Positions 26,532-41,094 of a stretch of 64,000 nucleotides of DNA are shown in pieces. The notes beneath the pieces were generated by a model that was given only the letters and a program-made list of their open reading frames with translations, was not told the DNA's origin and searched no databases. Position 1 is the first letter of the stretch, and every line of letters starts with the position of its first letter. The position numbers were made by a program, and so were the translations under genes. Source of the stretch: Myxococcus sp. CA023 (GTDB lineage: Bacteria; Myxococcota; Myxococcia; Myxococcales; Myxococcaceae); the NCBI RefSeq assembly GCF_010998615.1, contig NZ_JAAEAH010000030.1, forward strand, positions 1-64,000. Direction: 5' to 3'.

Positions 26532-27719
26532 CTAATGGCGCTTGGTGTGCTCGTTGAAGAACTCGAGGTTGGCTCCTGCCTGGGCATAGGCGTCATGAAC
26601 GAGGCCCATGAACCCATCCTCACCGAAGGCGCTCCGGCACGACGCTTCCGCGACATCGAGCAGCATGGGGAATCCCCGATCGGGCCGGAGGATGCTGTCG
26701 GCCATGGCGACTCGCGCCGCGAGGTGGACGTGGTCGCGATGCGCATAGAATGAGCGGGGAGGGGTTCGCTCGGATGCGCGAAACACACCAGAGATGACTT
26801 CGGGGCAGCATTCCTGCACGAACCTCGCCGCGAAGTTCTGGCTGCGGTCCCCGTATTTCCATTGCTCGATGACCCGCCTCCCATAGCGCTCGAGCGTTTC
26901 GAAGATGACGTACTCGCCAGCCTGGAGCGCATGACCAATGGTCAGGATGCCCCGCTCCTCGAGCGTGCTTGGCACGAACACGAACTTCTTCTGCTGGAGG
27001 ATGAGGCGCCTGAGCACATTGATGGATTCGCGCAGGAGGCTCATGTAACCCGAGCCCGTGATCAGTTCATAAGCGCATGGATTGCCATGCCCGATACGCC
27101 ACTCCGCTTCGGACTTGTCCACGAGCACGGCCCGTTCGGCGTAGGTCTTGATACCGCGACGAGCCAGTTTGGAAAGCGACCTCTCGCGAGGACTGGCCGA
27201 CCTGTCCATCCGCTGGTCGATGCACGCGAGTGCCTCTTGAACTGGATTCGAACGCTGGTCCGACATCTCCTTCCGGAACAGTCGCTGAGAAAATGTTCCG
27301 CTCGTCCCTCCGTAACCCACAGCGGCGATTCCAATCTGGGTGATTCCAATTGGCAGGCTCTCGTGACTCGTCGAGATGCTGTTGACGGCCTCCACCTTCC
27401 CAGAGAAGAGCAGGCTCTGATGGACCGTGGCCAATTCTTCGGGCGTGGCTCTGTAGACTCCAGCCTCTTTGGCACCACCGCGAGAGTTTGCGGAAATTTT
27501 TGGAAGGACTTGTTGCCGGATGATCTTCTTCACGACGCCCTCCTTGTCCACGGCACTGGCGATTTCCTTTCGGAACCGTGCCATGACGCTCTCCAGGTCG
27601 AGCCCCTGCGACCATGTGTCGAGGTTGAGCGTCGTCAGCAGATCCTCTCCAAACGCGTCGACGAAGTCGTCGTCACCGACGAGATCCGCTCCGTCTTCGG
27701 CGTGAAAACCACCCGCCAT
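26532..27719 (-). CDS. NurA-like HerA-partner protein (putative nuclease)
   Basis: A 395-residue protein. Position next to HerA and the strand pattern (VEAVNSISTSHES followed by GITQIGIAAVGYGG, and later FVFVPSTLEERGILTIGHAL) suggest the NurA/PIWI-like RNase H fold of HerA partner nucleases. NurA normally has a D-G-S motif in the first strand; here the corresponding place reads AVNSIS, so either the metal Asp is lost or the alignment is wrong. Other acidic residues could serve. Cytosolic, no membrane segment. The gene starts two bases after the stop of the metalloprotease gene. The assignment rests mainly on context; a different HerA-associated effector is possible. Confidence 0.55.
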   Translation of the reverse strand: MAGGFHAEDGADLVGDDDFVDAFGEDLLTTLNLDTWSQGLDLESVMARFRKEIASAVDKEGVVKKIIRQQVLPKISANSRGGAKEAGVYRATPEELATVHQSLLFSGKVEAVNSISTSHESLPIGITQIGIAAVGYGGTSGTFSQRLFRKEMSDQRSNPVQEALACIDQRMDRSASPRERSLSKLARRGIKTYAERAVLVDKSEAEWRIGHGNPCAYELITGSGYMSLLRESINVLRRLILQQKKFVFVPSTLEERGILTIGHALQAGEYVIFETLERYGRRVIEQWKYGDRSQNFAARFVQECCPEVISGVFRASERTPPRSFYAHRDHVHLAARVAMADSILRPDRGFPMLLDVAEASCRSAFGEDGFMGLVHDAYAQAGANLEFFNEHTKRH

Positions 27720-27721
27720 GC

Positions 27722-28450
27722 CTAGCTCCTGTCTTCGCCAAGAAATTCGATGATGGAGAATCGCTGGGCGCGCTCCTGTCGCATGAGCGCGCGGGCATAG
27801 CCCCTGGCCTTGTCTTCAGGGAGACCGAAGCGGCTGGCCAACCGCAGGATGCCGTCTTCTTCTGGGGTGTTACGGAGCATCCGCCGCACGAGCTCTGCTG
27901 GCGCGAGGAACTCGAGCGCAAGCCGGTCGGCTCGCCGTTCGGCTTCCGCAATAGCTCCAGAGGCAAGGTGCCCGGACGGGTTCCTGTCCATGAGCTTGAC
28001 CTGGACGCCCAGTGGGACCTGTCCGAAGACCGAGGACAGTCTTTCCTCCAGGCTTGCGTTTCGCTTTCCGTCGAGGACGGGGAGGATTCCTTCTCCGAAG
28101 TAGCGCAGGGCTCGCTCGCGGGGAATCACGTGGTCGAGCACGAAGTGCGCGACCTCATGTGCCACGGTGAAGCGCTGTTCATCCTCCGAGTCACCGGTGT
28201 CGTGGAAGAGCAGGGCGCTCCCTTTCCAGGCGACCATGCACCCGTATAGTTCCCGGTGGGTGTCGGAGATGGGATGCGGAACCTTCCGCTTCGATGTCCA
28301 CGCTGCCACGTGCGCTGTCGTGAGCCTGGGGATGGGCACCGTCTCCACGGACAGTTGGTAGGGGGCGTCTACGGCCAGGTCGCGTGGATAGGAAGTGCAC
28401 TCCTGGAGCCCACTGATGGCCATGGCCTCATCCAGCCAACGACCCATCAT
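27722..28450 (-). CDS. ImmA/IrrE-family zinc metalloprotease
   Basis: A 242-residue protein with the gluzincin motif HEVAH at 98-102 (FTVAHEVAHFVLDH) and a distal acidic ligand region EAERRADRLALEFLAP at about 169-184, exactly as in ImmA/IrrE (COG2856). Members cleave a cognate HTH repressor: ImmA cleaves ImmR in ICEBs1, and IrrE/PprI cleaves DdrO in the Deinococcus DNA-damage response. The ATG overlaps the stop of the HTH gene (ATGA), so protease and putative target are made together. The C-terminal 60 residues are helical and may hold the regulatory or recognition part. The active site is complete. Confidence 0.88.
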   Translation of the reverse strand: MMGRWLDEAMAISGLQECTSYPRDLAVDAPYQLSVETVPIPRLTTAHVAAWTSKRKVPHPISDTHRELYGCMVAWKGSALLFHDTGDSEDEQRFTVAHEVAHFVLDHVIPRERALRYFGEGILPVLDGKRNASLEERLSSVFGQVPLGVQVKLMDRNPSGHLASGAIAEAERRADRLALEFLAPAELVRRMLRNTPEEDGILRLASRFGLPEDKARGYARALMRQERAQRFSIIEFLGEDRS

Positions 28451-28824
28451 GGAGTATCCTCATCGTCACGAATGCGGTCCCTGGCCGCGATTTGGATGCG
28501 ACTGGCGCCGGTCATTGCCTCGCCTTCGTTATCGGATGTCAGGGCGTCGATGACCTCGACGTGTCGAAGCACTCGGACCAGGACCCGCTCGTTGACCGCG
28601 AAGCGCTGAGCGACCGCGATGGTCTGCCTGGCAAAAGAAGCGCCAACGGGGCGTCGGCAGAGGGACAGCCAGTGGAACTCTTCCAGCGAGCAACCCAGTT
28701 GGTTCGCGAGGTCAGTGGTGGTGATGCCTTCAATCGCGCGGTAACGCTCGAACGCATGGCCAAGCATCCAGGCTTTCTCTGTGCTCCGCCTGGACGCAGT
28801 CTCAAGCCAATCAGGATTCGTCAC
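28447..28824 (-). CDS. HTH (XRE-like) protein, putative IrrE target repressor
   Basis: A 125-residue protein. The GTG at 28824 is chosen because GGGAGG stands six bases upstream; a TTG at 28842 would give six more residues but no binding site. The helix-turn-helix is GITTTDLANQLGCSLEEFHWL near residues 33-53, followed by a helix region and an acidic/polar tail. It ends in an ATGA overlap with the ImmA/IrrE gene and begins 14 bases inside the sigma-factor gene. In known ImmA/IrrE systems the protease cleaves such an HTH partner between its DNA-binding and dimerisation parts; that role is inferred here. The palindromes upstream of the operon are candidate binding sites. Confidence 0.7.
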   Translation of the reverse strand: MTNPDWLETASRRSTEKAWMLGHAFERYRAIEGITTTDLANQLGCSLEEFHWLSLCRRPVGASFARQTIAVAQRFAVNERVLVRVLRHVEVIDALTSDNEGEAMTGASRIQIAARDRIRDDEDTP

Positions 28825-29410
28825 CGAAAACCTCCCTTCCAAACCGCACCAGCCACTTCATGATGCGGTCACGGTTGCGCTTCACTTCGCGCTGGATGTC
28901 GACTGCGGGGAGTGCGCTCAGGCCCAGCACTTCGGCAAACTCCTGGGTCGACCGTTCCCCTTGGAGCATGAGTTCGAGGAACGCGCGGTCCACCGGGCAA
29001 AGGTCGGATTGTTCGATGCGTTCCACGATTCGCTTCACCTCCGCGGATTGCTCCAAACTGACTTTCGGAGACCACCCTGGAAGTTCGACAAGGGCGCCGA
29101 ACTTTTCTTCACGCACCTGGCGCCTCGTCGCCGAGCGCTGCCAGTCAGTGACCGTGTTCTTCGCGGACTGGGTCAGGTAGGAGAACAGGCGACCCCGCTG
29201 AGGGTCGAAGCGCTCGGGCGCCTCGAAGTAGTCGATCAACACGTCGATAGTGGCGTCACGGGCATCTTCGTAGGTGCAGCCGCGGGCGCGCTTCACGGCC
29301 CCGATGATGGGGTCGGCGAGGGCCGCAAACGCTTCCGAGGTCGCCACCGACTCTCGCTGGAGGATGCGCGCATGCAACGCGACGTCCTCGTCTCGTGTTG
29401 GAATTCCCAT
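28811..29410 (-). CDS. RNA polymerase sigma factor, ECF-like
   Basis: A 199-residue sigma-70 family protein. Region 2 covers about 40-100: the DARDATIDVLIDYFE helix, then GRLFSYLTQSAKNTVTDWQR, typical of the -10 recognition and core-binding helices. Region 4 is near 140-190 (FLELMLQGERSTQEFAEVLG, a -35 recognition HTH). No anti-sigma gene with a membrane segment is adjacent; the next gene is the HTH protein. A GAGGAG ribosome binding site precedes the ATG at 29410. As first gene of the operon it could drive the operon itself or distant targets after the protease switch is thrown. Confidence 0.82.
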   Translation of the reverse strand: MGIPTRDEDVALHARILQRESVATSEAFAALADPIIGAVKRARGCTYEDARDATIDVLIDYFEAPERFDPQRGRLFSYLTQSAKNTVTDWQRSATRRQVREEKFGALVELPGWSPKVSLEQSAEVKRIVERIEQSDLCPVDRAFLELMLQGERSTQEFAEVLGLSALPAVDIQREVKRNRDRIMKWLVRFGREVFGDES

Positions 29411-29549
29411 CCTGACTCCTCATCGGAAGTTTCCGTGGACGCGCTCAATACGTGCGCGCATGTGCTCCTTCGGAGCCGCACTGGCGAGTTCGACGGAAAC
29501 ATGCATCTGCGCCACCCAAATGGTTCCTGGCAGGCGAGCCGCGTGTCTG

Positions 29550-29565
29550 TACCTCCCGGGTGGTA
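29550..29565. promoter_or_regulatory. Operator-like palindrome, copy 1
   Basis: TACCTCCCGGGTGGTA, a near-perfect 16-bp palindrome with half sites TACCnCC and GGTGGTA, 140 bases upstream of the sigma-factor start. It has a twin at 29801-29816 with two differences. It probably binds a dimeric regulator; the HTH protein of the adjacent operon is the obvious candidate. Confidence 0.5.
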
Positions 29566-29800
29566 TGTTCATGGACGGTAATGCAGACAGTGGAGCCAAT
29601 GCACCTGGGCTCCGTTCGTTGGCTTGGACGAGTCAGGTTTGCCAACGGCGCAGGTCGTCGCGGACTCGGCGTCTGCGAAGACACCCTGCTTCAGCGTCTG
29701 ATGTTGTGATGCACTGCGTGGTCTCCTGCCATCCCGGTCGGAGGGGAGCGGGGGCTTCGCGAGACACGGACTGTTCAGGAGTTCTGGCGCGCGTTGCCCA

Positions 29801-29816
29801 TACCACCCAGGTGGTA
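29801..29816. promoter_or_regulatory. Operator-like palindrome, copy 2
   Basis: TACCACCCAGGTGGTA, palindromic except for the two central bases, matching copy 1 at 14 of 16 positions. Repetition of a symmetric site within one intergenic region argues for a true binding site or for looping between both copies. Confidence 0.55.
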
Positions 29817-30097
29817 AAGACAGACCCATCCCTCAAATGCACTCTTCGGGGCGGATGCTGGCGTTGTCCGATGCAACCCAGGGCGGCTCGGGGGGACGTT
29901 CCGGGAGCGCGGCCGACGCGGGGAGCGCCGTCAGGCGCGGCAGCACGTTCCTTCGGGAGACGGGGCAGGGGGCTGCCCGGTTCCGGACGCGGGTGCTGCC
30001 GGGGCGAGGTGCTGGAGCCGGGCGGCCTGGAGCAGGAGGCCGCCCGGCGTTCGGCGTGAGGTGGAGGTGCGATCCATCCCCACCTTGGTGACGCATC

Positions 30098-31315
30098 TCA
30101 GCAGCCCAGGTTGCCGCCAGGGCTCACGCCGAGCATGTTGGTGAAGCGCTGATAGTTGTTGATGCGACTCTGCACCTGGCCCGGATTGCCACCATTGCAC
30201 TCCAGCGAGCCATTGATGGTGCGGATGGTCTCACCGAAGCCGTGGCCGTCGACCATGGCGCGGTGGGCGGACATGGTTCCGGCGCCGGCCTGCGTGGTCC
30301 AGAACCAGAACGCGGAGCGCCATGCGGCGTTGGCGTCCTGGGCCAGCAGGTCCGGGTTGGTGTGAAGCGGCAGCCCCAGCGCGGCGCCGGCGGCGCAGTA
30401 GTTGCCGTTCCAGGACAACTGGATGGGCCCACGTCCGTAGTACTTCTTGCCCGCGACGCAGTAGCAGCCCGGCGGACCCCATGCGCCGCAGTAGTCACCG
30501 CGATTGATCTCCTCCACGTACACGTAATCGCCCGTCTCATGGGCCGTGTTGGCGAAGAAGGCCGCCACCTCGCGCTTGCGCGTCTCCAGCGAGCCCGTGT
30601 TGGCGAAGGCCGGGAAGGTGTTCGCGGCGGCAATGAGGCTGCTGTACGTGTAGAAGGGGTTCCGGTTCGGGAACATGGCGTTGAACGTGGACTCGCTCAG
30701 GATGGCGGCCAGCCCCGTGCCAGGGTTGCCACCGCCCCCGTCGATGCGGTCGAACGTCCATCGCTGGTTCGTGCGCTGCTCGTAGGGGTACTGCACCAGC
30801 TCCGTGCCGTTGGCCGTGTTGCCCCAGTACACGTCAATGGCCATGTCCGTGTGACGCGCGCGGATGCTGAACTCGCTGCCCACTTCCTTCACGAAGCGGA
30901 ACTGCTGGTTCGCTCCGCCGCCATAGCCCCACTGGTGGACCAGCGCGTTCGCCGCGGTGCTCGCCTCCTTGATGTCGAGCGCCTTGTTGCTGTTCACGTT
31001 GATGATGCTGAAGTAGCCCCCGGACGTGGGCGTGACGCGGAAGCGCTGCGCATTCGTGTCGTTGCAATCCCATTGCTGCACCTTGGCGCCGTCCGCCGTG
31101 CTCGACGAGGCGACGTCGATGCACTTGTTCGTCATCACCGAGCGGATGACGTAGGTGCCTTCGGTGATGGTGTCGACAATGGCGGCGCCTTCCACCTGGC
31201 CCACCGGTTCGAGGGCGGCGGGCGGTGGCTCGGCGCCGCCACAGCCTCCCAGGGCGCTCAGGCCCCCACAGATTCCCAGCAGGGCCAGACTGCGTGACAC
31301 GAACTTGCCGGACAT
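30098..31315 (-). CDS. GH19 chitinase/endolysin-like lipoprotein with ricin-B lectin domain
   Basis: A 405-residue secreted enzyme. The signal ends in ALGGC with Cys25 as lipidation site. Residues 48-190 form a ricin-B beta trefoil with three QxW-type repeats (QQWDC, QFRFV, NQRWTF). After a Gly-rich linker the GH19 domain runs to the end: the FFANTAHETGDY motif has catalytic Glu260, YVEEINRGDYC the second acid (Glu268/269), and YYGRGPIQLSWNGNY is the family signature. It should hydrolyse chitin or peptidoglycan-type glycans at the cell surface, with the lectin domain binding target sugars, fitting prey lysis. AAGGAG stands nine bases before the ATG. The gene has its own upstream region with a strong hairpin. 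Confidence 0.92.
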   Translation of the reverse strand: MSGKFVSRSLALLGICGGLSALGGCGGAEPPPAALEPVGQVEGAAIVDTITEGTYVIRSVMTNKCIDVASSSTADGAKVQQWDCNDTNAQRFRVTPTSGGYFSIINVNSNKALDIKEASTAANALVHQWGYGGGANQQFRFVKEVGSEFSIRARHTDMAIDVYWGNTANGTELVQYPYEQRTNQRWTFDRIDGGGGNPGTGLAAILSESTFNAMFPNRNPFYTYSSLIAAANTFPAFANTGSLETRKREVAAFFANTAHETGDYVYVEEINRGDYCGAWGPPGCYCVAGKKYYGRGPIQLSWNGNYCAAGAALGLPLHTNPDLLAQDANAAWRSAFWFWTTQAGAGTMSAHRAMVDGHGFGETIRTINGSLECNGGNPGQVQSRINNYQRFTNMLGVSPGGNLGC

Positions 31316-31378
31316 GCTTGTGCTCCTTGCGGTCGAGGGTTTCTCGGGCGCGCCACGCCTGGGGCGGGCGGAGGCCTT

Positions 31379-31397
31379 GGCTCCGGGGGCCGGAGCC
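31379..31397 (-). terminator. Perfect 8-bp GC-rich hairpin
   Basis: GGCTCCGG and CCGGAGCC flank a three-base loop. Read on the minus strand it lies about 90 bases after the MFS stop and 64 bases before the GH19 start. It may end the MFS transcript or sit in the GH19 leader. There is no T-run after it. Confidence 0.4.
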
Positions 31398-31486
31398 GCA
31401 AGGACTGTACGGCAATCGGTAAATCGGGAATAAGCTGAAGGTGTCGCCGGGCGCGAAGCGTTGACGAGCGGACGCGCCGCGGCGGC

Positions 31487-32854
31487 TCAGGCTTGCTGTT
31501 GCGCCGTGGGGACAGCCTGGGGCAGCAGCGCGTCCGGGAGCTCGTCTTCCACGCCACGTACACGCGGGGAGGACGCGGTCAGCATGACGCAGCCCATCAG
31601 CAGGAGGCCCAGGACGACGTAGAGCAGGGCGATGCCCCGGCCCGGGCCGGTGCCCAGCACCTGGCCGAAGGTGTTGGCCAGGGCGCCGTCCGGCGCCATC
31701 CAGGGGTCGAAGACCTTGTCCGTCAACGGGCCCGCGAGCAGTGCGGCGATGGGCGGGGCGACCAGCGCGAGCATCCGGCGCGTGGCGAACACCCGTCCCT
31801 GGATGGCGGGAGGCACCTTGCTCTGCCAGATGGCCTGCGAGCAGCCCATGGCCACCGGCGCGGTGAACATGAACACGAAGGCGGCGCAGGCGACGACGAA
31901 CACGCTGGCGGGGAGCGCCGCGGCCAGCAAGGCCATGCCCGCGACGAGCTCCGCGCCCAGCACGCCCTGGATGCGCCGCTTCGGGCCGCCCCAGACGCCC
32001 ATGGTGATTCCACCCGCCACCATGCCGACGCCGGAGCAGGACACCACCAGGCCCAGCGTCGTCGGGTCCGTGAAGCTCAACACCAGCGGGGTGATGAGCA
32101 CCGTCACCAGCACGGAGACCAGGTTGACGGCGGAGCTGAAGCCCAGCAGTCCGAGCAGGCCGGTGCGCTCGCGGATGAAGCGCCAGCCCAGCGCGATGTC
32201 CGTCCACAGCGACTTCCTGGCCTCGGTCCGCGCGGCGTCCGGTTCGGGCTGGGGGATGCGCACGCTCAGCAGCGTGGCCACCGCGAAGAGGAAGGTCGCC
32301 AGGTCGATGAGCAGCACGCCTTGCAAGCCCATGCGCACCACCAGCACGCCCGCCATCGCGGGGCCCAGGAGCTGACCCGCGCTCATGGCCAGTTCCACCA
32401 TGCCGTTGGCCCGGCCCAGGTTCTGCTTGGAGACCAGCAGGGGCGTGGTCGTGGAGAAGGCCAGGATGCGGAAGGTGCTGAAGGCGGCGCTCATCGCCAG
32501 GGGGGGATAGAAGTGCCAGTTTTGAAGGGGCCACAGCCCGGCGCGGTCCGCCGCGACAAGGCACCACATCAACCCGATGGCCGTCATCGCGCCCAGGTCC
32601 GCCAGCAGCATCACCCGCTGACGGTTGCTGCGGTCCACCATGGAGCCCGCGACGGGCGCGAGCAGCACCATCGGGAGGAACCCGAAGAAGGACGCCAGCG
32701 AGTACTCCGTGACGGAGTCGCTGTTTTGGTAGACGTAGACACCCACCGAGAACTGGGTGAGTCCCGTCCCCAGCGATGAGATGAGCTGACCCAGCCAGAT
32801 GAGACTGAAGACCCGGGCAGGGTTCGTGACGACGTTCCTGCTTGAGAATGCCAT
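31487..32854 (-). CDS. MFS exporter (MFS_3/EntS-like)
   Basis: A 455-residue integral membrane protein with 10-12 predicted helices. The first loop carries GSMVDRSNRQRVML, the MFS motif A variant (D-R-x-x-R). The family resembles EntS-type and macrolide-type exporters. The long cytoplasmic loop between helices 6 and 7 (about 205-230) is charged, as usual. It is transcribed divergently from the NRPS gene and is the only transporter near the biosynthetic genes in this window, so it is the best candidate for product export or self-resistance. The C-terminus ends in a Gln-rich tail. Confidence 0.88.
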   Translation of the reverse strand: MAFSSRNVVTNPARVFSLIWLGQLISSLGTGLTQFSVGVYVYQNSDSVTEYSLASFFGFLPMVLLAPVAGSMVDRSNRQRVMLLADLGAMTAIGLMWCLVAADRAGLWPLQNWHFYPPLAMSAAFSTFRILAFSTTTPLLVSKQNLGRANGMVELAMSAGQLLGPAMAGVLVVRMGLQGVLLIDLATFLFAVATLLSVRIPQPEPDAARTEARKSLWTDIALGWRFIRERTGLLGLLGFSSAVNLVSVLVTVLITPLVLSFTDPTTLGLVVSCSGVGMVAGGITMGVWGGPKRRIQGVLGAELVAGMALLAAALPASVFVVACAAFVFMFTAPVAMGCSQAIWQSKVPPAIQGRVFATRRMLALVAPPIAALLAGPLTDKVFDPWMAPDGALANTFGQVLGTGPGRGIALLYVVLGLLLMGCVMLTASSPRVRGVEDELPDALLPQAVPTAQQQA

Positions 32855-33211
32855 GCCGTCAGCGGGCCTTCCGCGGGCGTGCGCCGCTCGGTGTCAGATG
32901 CATGGCTAGAGTCTTCGTGAGCACGGCCAGCGCGTCTACCCGGATACCGCGTTCTTTTTATCAGGAACCGCTATCGCTGTAATAATCGATCTTATCGTTT
33001 ATATGGACAAGCAGGCAACGGCGGTGGCACAAGCTGCGCTGTATCAAGGGGGCGGGCTCAGGCGAGGTACGAGCGTGCTTCCTCTTCCGGGCGAAGCGGC
33101 ATGCTGTCTCGGGGAGCCTTGGCCGGAAGATGTTTGCCGGGGGGTTCTTCGTGCTCAGCCGGATGTCGTGGCCGCGTGTCAACCCGGGCCGTGTCCAGCG
33201 CAGGAGAAGAC
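32855..33211. other. Divergent promoter region of MFS and NRPS genes
   Basis: 357 bases between divergent genes. A distinctly AT-rich block at about 32950-33010 (with TTTTTATCAGG and ATCGATCTTATCGTTTATA) stands out from the GC-rich surroundings and is the probable promoter area for the cluster. A 70-codon frame (33003-33215) ends in an ATGA overlap with the NRPS start but has no ribosome binding site. Confidence 0.45.
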
Positions 33212-39676
<6,465 letters not shown>

Positions 39677-39686
39677 CGACGCGGGG

Positions 39687-39710
39687 AACGCGCGGGCTAC
39701 GCGCGCGTTT
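39687..39710. terminator. Hairpin between convergent NRPS and PhyH genes
   Basis: AACGCGCG (39687-39694) pairs with CGCGCGTT (39702-39709) around a seven-base loop, followed by TTT on the plus strand, eleven bases after the NRPS stop. It includes the stop codon of the convergent gene and probably terminates both transcripts. Confidence 0.5.
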
Positions 39711-40482
39711 CGTTCAGCGCCTGCCGGATGGCGCGTGCCACCGGCGAGGCGTCGTCCTCCGGGCCCTGAACCGCGAAGGGGGCGCGGGACAGGAGCGGCG
39801 GCTGGGCCATGAAGCGCGGCCGGGTTCCCTTGTGCGGCTGCGCGGCATGGACCAGGAAGGGGTGGCACAGGTACACGGTGCCGGCCTCTCCCGTGGCGAG
39901 CGCGAGCGGCCGGTGGGCTGACACGTCCAACTTCCCGGCGAGCTCCATGAACGTCAACCCCGCGTCTCCCGCGGGGGCCAACACGCGGGCGACGTCCCGG
40001 TGGGAGCCCACGCGGATGCGGGTGGGGGCGTCGTCCTCGCCCACGTCGGAGCAGAGGAAGAGCATCAGCAGGGCGCGGCCTTTCGACGCCACATTCACCC
40101 GCCAGGAGAAAAACGAGCTCGGGTCGTCACCTGGGAAGCTGGCATCGACATGCCAGCCGTCGTCTCCAGGCGCGTCCGGGCTGGGAAAGCGCACGGGGAA
40201 GGTGCCCAGGCTGCCTCGAGGGAGCCAGCGTCCGGGGCCCACCAACTGGTCGAACGCGCCTCGCAGCCGGGGCGTGTTCGCCGCCAGCCGGAAGGGCTCC
40301 TGCGCGTAGTCCCCGAGCCGGATGACCGGCTGCTTCCAGGTGGCCGGATTGTCCGGGGCACACCCCGTGTCGCGCCAGAGCAGATCGCGGCACGTGTCCG
40401 CCAGCTCGCGGGGAAACGCCTGGTCCAGCCGGACGAATCCACGCTCGATGAACTGCTCCACTTCGCCTGGGGAAAGCTCCAT
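39697..40482 (-). CDS. PhyH-family Fe(II)/2-oxoglutarate dioxygenase
   Basis: A 261-residue protein of the phytanoyl-CoA dioxygenase family. Iron ligands His111 and Asp113 (GWHVDASF) and the distal HPFLVHAAQPHKGTRPRF, with His212 as third ligand and Arg221 or Arg223 for 2-oxoglutarate, are visible. Such enzymes hydroxylate natural-product intermediates or carrier-bound acyl chains. It sits inside the cluster between NRPS and PKS but in opposite orientation, with its start facing the large region upstream of the first PKS gene. It is likely a tailoring enzyme, although the substrate cannot be told from sequence. Confidence 0.88.
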   Translation of the reverse strand: MELSPGEVEQFIERGFVRLDQAFPRELADTCRDLLWRDTGCAPDNPATWKQPVIRLGDYAQEPFRLAANTPRLRGAFDQLVGPGRWLPRGSLGTFPVRFPSPDAPGDDGWHVDASFPGDDPSSFFSWRVNVASKGRALLMLFLCSDVGEDDAPTRIRVGSHRDVARVLAPAGDAGLTFMELAGKLDVSAHRPLALATGEAGTVYLCHPFLVHAAQPHKGTRPRFMAQPPLLSRAPFAVQGPEDDASPVARAIRQALNETRA

Positions 40483-41094
40483 TCGGGTTGCCTCCTCGTG
40501 GTCCGGGGCCGGTAGCCCGCAGCGCGTTTCTGTATTGATTTATCATAAGAATTCATGCGCCCGGTGATTGCTTCGCGACGCGGAGCTCGGGGTGCCCAGC
40601 AGGTGGAGGCGGCTGGCGTGTGCAGGACACATCCAGGCCATTGCGTTTGCTGGTGGAACCCCCTGGGCATCGGCCCTGGGGGACGCTGGGCGACTGATAG
40701 GCTTTATGCTTATGGGTTCTGCGATTTCCCCGGAATGGAGGCGGCGCGCGCTCTGACTGGCGGGTGTGTCATGTCTGGGGAGTGTTTTGTTCGCAATTAG
40801 TTCTACTGGGGTCACCCATGTGTTTGCTTCGGGGTTTGTTGATTTTCAAGTCAGGCATGCATCATTGAAAGTCTTGGTGATTGAGAGACATGGGTTGCTC
40901 CGTTTGGAGTGTCCGGTTCTCGTGAAAGTGCACGAAACGGCTTCGTGCTGACGGGCTTGCGCCAACGTTAGGGATTTGGCATTGATCCGTTCTTCCTTGT
41001 ATCGGGTCTATCGAGGGGGAGGCGGACTGCGTCCGTCGTCATCTCGTTCGCCGAGGAAAAGCCCGGCTTTCGAGCGTGCCAGTTAGAGGTCCGA
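40483..41094. other. Divergent, AT-richer intergenic region upstream of the PKS genes
   Basis: 612 bases between PhyH (minus) and the first PKS (plus). About 40750-41030 is clearly less GC-rich than all flanking DNA and rich in TTG/GTT, as expected of a promoter and leader. No -35/-10 pair can be singled out, and no sigma-54 element (GG-N10-GC) was found. Short frames here lack ribosome binding sites. It is the likely main promoter for the four PKS genes, which are otherwise tightly packed. Confidence 0.45.

Larger units (their letters stand above)
29411..30097. other. Long intergenic region with operator-like palindromes, no supported gene
   Basis: 687 bases between the sigma-factor operon start and the end of the GH19 gene (both on the minus strand). 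Several open frames cross it, but none has a ribosome binding site or protein-like composition. The clear signals are two 16-bp palindromes at 29550 and 29801, 251 bases apart. The promoter of the sigma operon should lie here. The right half (about 29880-30060) is extremely GC-rich and shows nothing. Confidence 0.5.

Noticed and set aside
29274-30059. Plus-strand open frame crossing the sigma gene and the intergenic region
   Set aside because: Half of it is antisense to the sigma gene, composition is Arg-rich, no ribosome binding site is present, and it runs through one of the palindromes.
40555-40800. Short plus-strand frame between PhyH and PKS genes
   Set aside because: No ribosome binding site, no domain, and it lies in the probable divergent promoter region.
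40960-41000. Possible sigma-54 promoter (TGGCATTG...)
   Set aside because: No GC doublet occurs at the required 10-base spacing after the GG.
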